Origin: Planctomycetia bacterium
Lineage (GTDB): Bacteria; Planctomycetota; Planctomycetia; Pirellulales; UBA1268
Length of the DNA: 11,540 nt
Direction: 5' to 3'
NCBI GenBank assembly: GCA_009926295.1
Contig: RFPF01000078.1
Location: 1-11,540, forward strand
A program made the translations under genes and the position numbers. This document shows, in pieces, positions 5,403-11,540 of the stretch (position 1 is its first letter; every line of letters starts with the position of its first letter). The notes under the pieces were generated by a model, which worked only from the letters and a program-made list of their open reading frames with translations, searched no databases and was not told the origin of the DNA.

Positions 5403-8400
5403 TCACCGTCGACCGTCCCTCGCATCGCGTCGGGAGGCGGCCGCGGCGCGGAGGCCGTCGGGCCCGCGACGCTGCGACTGCAGCTGCTGGATCGCCGCCG
5501 ACAGCGTCGGAAAGGCCTCGGTTGAGATATCGGGCTGGGCGAGCGTGCCGTCGACGTGCACGAGCATGAACTGCCCGCTGGCGCCGCCCAGCACCCGCTT
5601 CATCACCGGCAGCTGCGTCTCGGAGTCTCCCATGATGGAACGGAACGTCATCTGCACGTGTCCTTCCATGTCGACCTCGCCGTTGCCGACGAGGCTGATG
5701 GCGTCGCCGGACAGCTCGATGTTGTCGAGGTAGGCATGCGGGCCCTCGATCCTGAAGTCCACGAGACTGGAGCTGAAGGCCCTGCGATCCGGAGCCTTCA
5801 CCCGCAGCACCTTGAGGAGCGCCACCATCACCGGAAGCTCGTAGATCTCGGCGTCGCGGAGTCTCACCTGCCCGCGGCCTGCGAGCGAATGCGTGCCGAC
5901 CCGAGAACCGCTCACCTCGATCGCGCCGAACACCTTTCCCTGGTACCGCTGTGCGGAGGCCGTGCCCGGTGCCGACGCGAGCGTGTCCGCTGCCAGCCGT
6001 TCGAGCTCCGCATCGCCCAGCGTGGCGGCCACGGCGAACGTGCCGGTCTCTCCCCCGGTCATGGTTCCGTCGATGAACACGGTTCCGCCGGCCACCCGTG
6101 CGGAGAGCCGCCGTGCGCGGCCGTCTCGCGGACCTGCCGGGATGCCGAGCCGCACGCCCTCCTCGTCCATGGTGAGCGGCCCCCTGACGTCGGTGATCTG
6201 CACGCCACGCCAGATCGCGCTGTCGATCGCGATCTCCCCCTCCGACCGCCACGTCCGCCCATCCGTCCGCCCCTCGAGGTGGACGCCGCCGTGCACGTGC
6301 TCGAGGGCGACTCCCACGTCGAGCATCCCCTGCTCCATGTCGAGGTCGAGATCCCAGGCTGCGGCCGCCGTGGGGCCGCCGGCGTCGCGAGGCTGGCCGG
6401 AATCCGGGGCGGGCTGGGCGGCGTAGATGTCGATACTTCCCGAGAGCGACAGCAGGCCGCGCGGCCGAACTGCGGCGATCGCCTTCTGCAGCCCGGGGGG
6501 CAGCGCCTGCAGCACGTCGTGATCTGCCCGGAAGCGGTCGGCCGTCAGTCGCTCGAACTGCACGTGCCAGCTGCCGTCGGAGCCAAACCGGCAGATCCCG
6601 TCGGTCGCCACGGTCGTCCTCGCATGGACTCCGCGCACGCCCTCGAACCGCAGGATGCCATCGTGCCATGTCAGCCGGCCACGCAGCTGCTCGAGGCGGT
6701 ACGGGAACCAGGACGGTTCGATCGACACGGTGTCGCCCTGGGGCCGCGCCTCGAGCTCGACGTCGATCGTCCGGGCCTTCACGCGGTGGCGCACGGTGGC
6801 GGTGAACTCGGCGCTGCCCCGCGGGTCGATGTCGTCCCAGATGCGCAGCATCGTCCTCGGCAGGGCGTCTCGCAGTTCCCGGTCGAGCACCACGCCCTTG
6901 CCCGCGAGGTGGAGGGTGAGTTCGCCGTCGTCGGCGCCCTCGGGCACGAGCGAACCGTTGCAACGCACTGTGCCTGTGTCGTTCGTGCCGACCACGTCCT
7001 TGATCGTCCAGTGGCCGCGTTCCATGCGGATGCTCCCCGAGACGTTGGATATGGGATACGGGAACCCGGCGTAAGACATGCCGCACTGGACGAGACGAAT
7101 GCCGAGGCTGTTGGCATGGCCACCGGGCAGCTGCGGGCCGCGTTCGTGGCGGAAGGCGAAATCGAACGTCCCCTGCCCGTGGAGCGCCCTCACGATGCCC
7201 GCGCTCCGGGCCGGCATGGCCGCGAGCAGGCCGTCGTCGATCCGCATGGCGTCCCCGCGCACCTCGACGAATCCCGGCATCCCGTCGGCGTCCGTCCGGA
7301 CTGCGCCCTGCACCTGAACGGGATGTCCGCCGGCCTGACCGGTGAGATGGATGGCGAGCTGCCCCGCCTCCAGCACGACGGTGCCCACGGTGCGGTCGAG
7401 GCGGTATGGGAAGCGATAGTAGGTGAGCGATGCGTTGCGGCAACGAATCGAGAAGTTCGGGTCGATGTGCCCACCGCGACGTCGCACCTTCGCCACCACG
7501 TCGACCTCCCCGGCCGGGAGAAGCTTCCGCCACTGGGCCGCGAACTGCTCCGGCAGGTGGGCCTCCCACTGGCGTCCCACGGTGAGCCGCTCGGCTTCCA
7601 GTGTGACGTCGAAGTCCGCGTCCTGACGCCAGCCCGCGAGACGACCGGTTCCCCGCAGCAGCGTCGATCCGGAGTGGGCCTCGCACCGCTCCACCACGAG
7701 CCCGCTCCGATCGGCCCGGAACACAGCCGCGAGATCGCTGAGTGCGAAGGGCAGCGCCCGGTGCTCGAACCTCCCGGACTCGAGGCTTCCCGCCGCCGTG
7801 AAGGCGATGTCGGCGGGTGCCTGCACCGAGCCGGAGGCGTGCCACTGCACGTGGCCGCGGCCCCGCAGGCCCGCGAGCCAGTCCTGCGCCTCGGTCGCGG
7901 CGAGCCGATCGTCGGCGGCGGCGAGGATCGCCAGCAGTCGCTGGGACACGTCGAGCGCCTCGACCTGGCCCTGCACGTCGAACCGTCCCTCCGCCGGAAT
8001 CACCCGCCCGAGGATGGCGAGCCGCTCGAAACGGTCCCCGGCGGCGCTGCCGCGCACGACCGCTGCGCCCGGTGTGGCAGCATCGGGCTGGATGTCGAGG
8101 CTCACCTGCCGCAAGGTCGTGCGGAACTGCCTCGTCGGGTCGTCCACCAGAAGGGTCGCTTCCTCGACCGACACCGGCACGAGGCCGCCGGCCGCGTTCC
8201 CGGGGATCAGCTTCTGGAGGTTCCAGGCGCCCTCCGCCTGCCGCACCGCGTGCACGACGGGCCTGCGCAGGCGTACGGCCGTGATCCGGGGCGGACCGGT
8301 CGCGAGCTCCGCGAGGCTGGTGGAACATGCCAGCCGGATCTCGTCGACCCAGAGAATCTGTCGCCACTGCTGCGGCATCTTGGGATCGACGAGCGACACT

Positions 8401-8615
8401 CCGCGCACGACGATCCCCTCCCCTTCGACGAGGCTCGCGCCCTGCACCTGCACCGCCAGCGTGGGGAACGCGGCGGCAAGACGGGCCTCCACGCGACCAC
8501 GCACCTCCTCGCCGATGCGGCTGGTGCCGATCGCGCCGGCGGCGACCACGCCGGCGACCGTCACGGGCACGGCCCAGCGCACGAGGGTCCAGAGCGTGTC
8601 GGCGAGCGAGTTCAC
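5403..8615 (-). CDS. Large AsmA-like / repeating beta-groove envelope protein
   Basis: This 1070-residue protein has one N-terminal membrane helix (about 8-30, within VRWAVPVTVAGVVAAGAIG) and a long, beta-rich, cysteine-poor remainder. The C-terminal part, about 890-1040, has the AsmA/YhdP-type pattern: SLAGRGQVRLRDAEI, LPVMVALLKVL, DFRIEGPHAYLDNIELSGDA, ISLVGNGEVDMEGHVQMTF. A motif built on FPY-x-L followed by G and beta strands recurs near residues 289, 403, 519, 638 and, degenerate, 803. Proteins of this family are anchored in the inner membrane, span the periplasm and are implicated in lipid transport to, or integrity of, the outer membrane; which lipid is not known here. The GTG at 8615 is chosen because the membrane helix follows at once and a promoter-like pair sits 36 bp or more upstream. 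An ATG at 8729 would add 38 Arg/Gly-rich residues with no signal character and would lie upstream of that promoter. No clear Shine-Dalgarno is present. It is probably the first gene of a unit with dapF and the DUF374 gene. Confidence 0.85.
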   Translation of the reverse strand: MNSLADTLWTLVRWAVPVTVAGVVAAGAIGTSRIGEEVRGRVEARLAAAFPTLAVQVQGASLVEGEGIVVRGVSLVDPKMPQQWRQILWVDEIRLACSTSLAELATGPPRITAVRLRRPVVHAVRQAEGAWNLQKLIPGNAAGGLVPVSVEEATLLVDDPTRQFRTTLRQVSLDIQPDAATPGAAVVRGSAAGDRFERLAILGRVIPAEGRFDVQGQVEALDVSQRLLAILAAADDRLAATEAQDWLAGLRGRGHVQWHASGSVQAPADIAFTAAGSLESGRFEHRALPFALSDLAAVFRADRSGLVVERCEAHSGSTLLRGTGRLAGWRQDADFDVTLEAERLTVGRQWEAHLPEQFAAQWRKLLPAGEVDVVAKVRRRGGHIDPNFSIRCRNASLTYYRFPYRLDRTVGTVVLEAGQLAIHLTGQAGGHPVQVQGAVRTDADGMPGFVEVRGDAMRIDDGLLAAMPARSAGIVRALHGQGTFDFAFRHERGPQLPGGHANSLGIRLVQCGMSYAGFPYPISNVSGSIRMERGHWTIKDVVGTNDTGTVRCNGSLVPEGADDGELTLHLAGKGVVLDRELRDALPRTMLRIWDDIDPRGSAEFTATVRHRVKARTIDVELEARPQGDTVSIEPSWFPYRLEQLRGRLTWHDGILRFEGVRGVHARTTVATDGICRFGSDGSWHVQFERLTADRFRADHDVLQALPPGLQKAIAAVRPRGLLSLSGSIDIYAAQPAPDSGQPRDAGGPTAAAAWDLDLDMEQGMLDVGVALEHVHGGVHLEGRTDGRTWRSEGEIAIDSAIWRGVQITDVRGPLTMDEEGVRLGIPAGPRDGRARRLSARVAGGTVFIDGTMTGGETGTFAVAATLGDAELERLAADTLASAPGTASAQRYQGKVFGAIEVSGSRVGTHSLAGRGQVRLRDAEIYELPVMVALLKVLRVKAPDRRAFSSSLVDFRIEGPHAYLDNIELSGDAISLVGNGEVDMEGHVQMTFRSIMGDSETQLPVMKRVLGGASGQFMLVHVDGTLAQPDISTEAFPTLSAAIQQLQSQRRGPDGLRAAAASRRDARDGRR

Positions 8616-8651
8616 GGGATGGCCGGAGGGGTGCGGGCGCAGGGAGGCGGG

Positions 8652-8681
8652 ACAGTAGGATTCACCCCCGGCGCGGGTCAA
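8652..8681 (-). promoter_or_regulatory. Probable promoter for the AsmA-like/dapF/DUF374 unit
   Basis: On the minus strand TTGACC (8681-8676) and TACTGT (8657-8652) are 18 bp apart. Both boxes are imperfect, but they are the best pair in the divergent gap. Transcription would start near 8645, about 30 nt before the GTG at 8615, which supports that start. Confidence 0.45.
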
Positions 8682-8742
8682 GCGTCCCCGGGGCCGCCCC
8701 GCCAGCCGGTCTTGCGCCGTTCCCGCCACCTCCGCCGCTTGC

Positions 8743-8748
8743 TATAGT
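8743..8748 (+). promoter_or_regulatory. Possible -10 element of the MFS transporter gene
   Basis: TATAGT, in a GCTATAGTTT context, lies 37 bp before the transporter start. The position 17 bp upstream reads TTCCCG, so a good -35 is missing. A transcript starting near 8755 would have a leader of about 30 nt containing the Shine-Dalgarno. Confidence 0.4.
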
Positions 8749-8772
8749 TTCGGCCTCGTCGACCGCCACCCC

Positions 8773-8779
8773 GGGGAGG
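8773..8779 (+). promoter_or_regulatory. Strong Shine-Dalgarno that fixes the MFS start
   Basis: GGGGAGG is six bases before the ATG at 8786. The frame is open far upstream, to 8327, but that part overlaps the AsmA-like gene and is Arg/Pro-rich. This site decides the start at 8786. Confidence 0.75.
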
Positions 8780-8785
8780 CCCCGC

Positions 8786-10465
8786 ATGCACGCGAACGAT
8801 CACGCCGCCACCGCCGCCCCGAATGGCCAGCGGCTGCTCTGGGCCGGATTCATGGCGATCCTCGCCGCTGGCGTGGGGTTCTCGATCCGGGCTGGAATTC
8901 TCGGACAGTGGGCCGAGCAGTACGGCTTCACGCAGACGGAACTCGGCGCGATCACCGGTGGCGGCCTGACCGGCTTCGGCATCATCATCCTGCTCTCCAG
9001 CCTGATCGCCGACCGGATCGGGTTCGGTCCGCTCATGGGCGGGGCGTTCGTGATGCACCTCGTGTCGGCGGCGCTCACGCTGGCCACCGGGGCCGCGTTC
9101 GCCGCCGGTGGGAAGCCGCTCGCATTCCAGTGCCTGTTCTGGGGGATGTTCCTGTTCGCGATCGGCAACGGCATCGCCGAGGCGGTCGTGAATCCCCTCG
9201 TCGCGACACTGTTTCCGAGGAACAAGACGCACTACCTCAACATCCTCCACGCCGGCTGGCCGGGCGGCCTGATCCTCGGCGGGCTCGCGAGCTACTTCAT
9301 GGCTGGAAACATCGACGCGAAACCGGTCGCGTGGCAGATCCAGATCTCCCTGTTTCTCGTTCCGGTCGTGCTCTACGGCCTGATGATGCTCGGCCAACGG
9401 TTCCCCAGGAGCGAGGCGAGCAGCTCGGGAGTGTCCTTCCGAGACATGCTCGGAGAGCTCGGCCTCGTCGGAGCAGCGGTCATCTGCGGCCTGCTCGCCC
9501 TGTTCTTCAAGAGTGATCTCGGGCTGGCGCCCGTCGTCGCCATCGGGATCGCTGCGGGGCTCCTCGCGGCCTTCGGCGCGGCGACAGGCTTCCGCTTCGG
9601 CCACGTCCTCCTCGCGTTCCTGCTCGTCATCCATGCGCTCGTGGGCTACGTGGAACTCGGCACGGACTCCTGGATCTCCAAGATCACCGGCACGATCATG
9701 GCGAACCCGGCCAATGGCCTGCTCCTGTTCGTCTACACGTCGGGGCTGATGTTCGTGCTCAGGTTCTTCGCGGGGCCGATCGTCGAAAAGATCTCTCCGC
9801 TCGGGCTCCTGGCGGTGTCGGCGCTGTTCGGTGCGGCCGGCCTCACGCTCCTCGGCAACGCACAGGGGGCGGTGATGTGCGTGGTCGCGGCCACCGTCTA
9901 CGGCATCGGCAAGACGTTCCTGTGGCCCACGATGCTCGCGGTGGTGAGCGAGCAGTTCCCCAAGGGAGGTGCGATCACGATCGGTGCCGCCGGCGGCGTG
10001 GGAATGCTGTCCGCGGGCCTGCTCGGCGGCCCGGGCATCGGATTCCTCCAGGACCAGAACGCCTCCGAGCATCTTGCCCGCGCGAACGCGGCGGTCTACG
10101 AACGGTACAAGGCGCCGAAGGAAAATGAATTTCTGTGGCTCAAGACCATCGGCCTCGACGGCGCGAAGGTGGGCGTGCTCGAGGACGGCGGCAGGGAGGC
10201 GGCCAGGGCGCTCGATCTCATGAAGCAGGAAAAGGCCAAGCCGGAGGCGATCGCCGCCCAGCAGGGCCTCGTGGACTGGTGGACGGCAGCGCAGGCATCG
10301 GCCGTGGCCGACAAGCCCCTCGTCGAGGCTGCGGGCCTGTTCGGCGGCCGCCAGGCGCTCAAGCTCACGGCCCTCGTGCCGGCGGCGATGTTCGCCTGCT
10401 ACGTGCTGCTGCTTGCCTGGTTCCGCATGCGGGGCGGCTACGCGGCCCGCGGCATGCATCACTGA
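8786..10465 (+). CDS. Major facilitator superfamily (MFS) transporter
   Basis: This is a 559-residue, multi-span inner-membrane protein. Hydrophobic segments lie at about 16-36, 53-76, 83-105, 114-144, 157-175, 186-204, 224-241, 247-266, 271-290, 308-330, 337-358, 362-386, 396-421 and 526-546. That is 12-14 helices, depending on how the central ones are counted. SLIADRIGFGPL (72-83) matches the MFS loop motif between helices 2 and 3. EAVVNPLVATLFPRNKTHYL and NILHAGWPGG (132-161) recall sugar-permease members such as the FucP-like (FHS) group, but the substrate cannot be told. The unusual part is a polar segment of about 100 residues (422-525) before the last helix, rich in Ala, Lys and Glu, probably helical. 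The gene stands alone on its strand and shares no obvious pathway with its neighbours. It overlaps the end of tilS by seven bases, tail to tail. I am sure of the superfamily, not of the substrate. Confidence 0.9.
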   Translation: MHANDHAATAAPNGQRLLWAGFMAILAAGVGFSIRAGILGQWAEQYGFTQTELGAITGGGLTGFGIIILLSSLIADRIGFGPLMGGAFVMHLVSAALTLATGAAFAAGGKPLAFQCLFWGMFLFAIGNGIAEAVVNPLVATLFPRNKTHYLNILHAGWPGGLILGGLASYFMAGNIDAKPVAWQIQISLFLVPVVLYGLMMLGQRFPRSEASSSGVSFRDMLGELGLVGAAVICGLLALFFKSDLGLAPVVAIGIAAGLLAAFGAATGFRFGHVLLAFLLVIHALVGYVELGTDSWISKITGTIMANPANGLLLFVYTSGLMFVLRFFAGPIVEKISPLGLLAVSALFGAAGLTLLGNAQGAVMCVVAATVYGIGKTFLWPTMLAVVSEQFPKGGAITIGAAGGVGMLSAGLLGGPGIGFLQDQNASEHLARANAAVYERYKAPKENEFLWLKTIGLDGAKVGVLEDGGREAARALDLMKQEKAKPEAIAAQQGLVDWWTAAQASAVADKPLVEAAGLFGGRQALKLTALVPAAMFACYVLLLAWFRMRGGYAARGMHH

Positions 10466-11490
10466 GTGGAACTCGGTCGGGCCTCCCGGGAGAACTCGAC
10501 GAGGCGTGCCGACGAGGTCGCCGCCCGCATCCCCCCGGGCAGGTCGATCGCCGCCGTCGTCGGGTGATCGCCTCGCCCCGCGGCGACGATGAGTTCGGTG
10601 ACGGCCTCGTGATGTCGGGCCGTCATGTCGCGGCGTGGCCAGCCCTCGCGGCTCCAGAGGGCCGCGACCAGGTGTCCGAGCAGCTGGCGGTCGAGCCCGG
10701 CCACTGCCGACGCGTCGAGCACGAGGCGTCCGTCGGCCAGCCGACGTGAATGGGCATCGAGGAGGTGCTCGGCGGCGCTCGTGAGCGACGCCGCCGACCC
10801 CGCTGCCTGCTCCGCCAGCCGCACGAGTGCGGCGGTGGCGCCCGGATAGGGCCCCCGCTCGGCCCGAGCCAGGAGTTCATGGCGGAGGAAATTGCGGGCG
10901 TATGCAGGGTCGTCGTTCGTGGGATCCTCGCGCCACGTCTCAGCCTCGGCCGCGAGGAACCCGCGGCCGAGGTCGCGCCGCAGCCCGAGCAGCGGCCGGA
11001 CGAGGGCGACGCCGTCGTCCAGTGACCGGGCTCGACGCATCCCCGCGAGACCGTTGATTCCGGTGCCGCGCAGGATCCGGTGCAGGACCGTCTCCGCCTG
11101 GTCGTCGGCGGTGTGTCCGACGACGACGTGCCGGGCTCCCCGCTCGCGGGCGACCGTTGCGAGGAACTCGTAGCGGAGCCGGCGGGCCCTCGCCTCGACG
11201 CCCTCGCCGAGGCCCTCGGGATCGGCGCGCACCGCCAGGTTTCGCGCCTCGCACTCGAGCCCGAGCCGCGCGGCGACGGTCACGACGAACCGCTGGTCTT
11301 CGTTCGCACAGGGCCGCAGGTCGTGGCACGCATGCGCGACGACGAGTCGGGCCCCTGTCGGCGCCAGCCGCACGAGTCCATGGAGGAGCGCCATGCTGTC
11401 GGCGCCTCCGGACACCGCCACGACCGCCGGGGCCTCCCAGAAACCGGCGGCGGGCAGTGCGGCCCGCAGGCCTGAAAGAAAGGGGTGCAT
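10459..11490 (-). CDS. tilS: tRNA(Ile)-lysidine synthetase
   Basis: TilS uses ATP to attach lysine to C34 of the CAU-anticodon tRNA-Ile, so that it reads AUA codons; the enzyme is cytosolic and essential in most bacteria. The 343-residue protein has the N-type ATP pyrophosphatase P-loop SGGADS (27-32), GHTADDQAET (125-134), ILRGTG (139-144), and the TilS stretch REDPTNDDPAYARNFLRHEL (187-206). The usual D-H-G-L-R motif is HACHDLRP at 53-60. A short C-terminal part (about 310-335, with IDLPGG) resembles the substrate-binding region of long TilS forms in reduced form; at 343 residues it is of intermediate length. The ATG at 11490 has GAGG six bases upstream. Its promoter is beyond the visible edge, or it is read from an upstream gene. 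The stop (TGA, 10461-10459) lies inside the end of the transporter gene. Confidence 0.93.
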   Translation of the reverse strand: MHPFLSGLRAALPAAGFWEAPAVVAVSGGADSMALLHGLVRLAPTGARLVVAHACHDLRPCANEDQRFVVTVAARLGLECEARNLAVRADPEGLGEGVEARARRLRYEFLATVARERGARHVVVGHTADDQAETVLHRILRGTGINGLAGMRRARSLDDGVALVRPLLGLRRDLGRGFLAAEAETWREDPTNDDPAYARNFLRHELLARAERGPYPGATAALVRLAEQAAGSAASLTSAAEHLLDAHSRRLADGRLVLDASAVAGLDRQLLGHLVAALWSREGWPRRDMTARHHEAVTELIVAAGRGDHPTTAAIDLPGGMRAATSSARLVEFSREARPSSTQ

Positions 11491-11512
11491 CGAGGGCCTC
11501 GGAGCGTCTCCC

Positions 11513-11540
11513 GTGAACCGGCTCGTGACCGCCGCGGCGG
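11513..11540 (+). CDS. Possible first codons of a rightward gene, cut by the window edge
   Basis: GTG at 11513 has GGAG at 11501-11504, eight bases upstream, and reads M-N-R-L-V-T-A-A-A before the window ends. This could open a signal peptide or a cytosolic protein. With nine codons it is only a suggestion. On the minus strand this stretch holds no stop in any frame, so an upstream leftward gene reaching into it is the alternative. Confidence 0.2.

Noticed and set aside
5362..8367. Second minus-strand frame of 1001 codons within the AsmA-like gene
   Set aside because: Arg/Gly-rich out-of-frame shadow without any recognisable pattern; the in-frame product at 5403-8615 carries the AsmA-type features.
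5556..8747. Open frame of 1063 codons on the plus strand opposite the AsmA-like gene
   Set aside because: It is His/Arg/Pro-rich with no domain, and fully antisense to a gene with a membrane helix, family pattern and internal repeats on the other strand.
8678..10462. Minus-strand open frame of 594 codons opposite the MFS gene
   Set aside because: Composition is Glu/Arg/His-rich shadow; the plus strand has the membrane protein with a strong Shine-Dalgarno.

Overview
The window is an 11.5 kb stretch of high-GC, gene-dense bacterial chromosome. It most resembles a planctomycete, probably of the Pirellulales. This is inferred from the DnaA-type protein, whose DNA-binding signature reads GRRSHSTVLSAQK instead of the usual RDHSTV (a form I associate from memory with planctomycetes), from the starts that often lack a strong Shine-Dalgarno, and from the set of envelope proteins. 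No search was possible, so the phylum is a working assumption. There is no tRNA, rRNA, insertion sequence, phage gene or CRISPR array.

Layout, left to right: (1) the 3' part of a rightward gene for an exported, unrecognised protein, cut by the left edge; (2) a 104-bp gap between converging genes with two perfect tandem hairpins; (3) a leftward dnaA-family gene with a near-consensus promoter crossed by a 9-bp inverted repeat; (4) a rightward, divergently transcribed secreted protein with two PDZ domains; (5) a leftward three-gene group, transcribed in the order AsmA-like giant protein, diaminopimelate epimerase (dapF), DUF374 acyltransferase-like protein; (6) a rightward MFS transporter, divergent from the AsmA-like gene; (7) a leftward tilS whose stop overlaps that of the transporter; (8) a 50-bp right edge that may hold the first codons of another rightward gene.

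The genes look like ordinary core functions rather than an accessory island. The leftward group joins three cell-envelope jobs: an AsmA-type protein (lipid movement or outer-membrane maintenance), DapF (meso-diaminopimelate for peptidoglycan and the lysine pathway) and a membrane acyltransferase-like protein. DnaA (replication initiation) and TilS (lysidine in tRNA-Ile) are information-processing genes placed among them. I did not find a clear new system. The points most worth a second look are the operator-like repeat on the dnaA promoter, the DnaA signature variant away from dnaN and an obvious origin, the roughly 117-residue repeat in the AsmA-like protein, and a long soluble segment before the last helix of the MFS protein.
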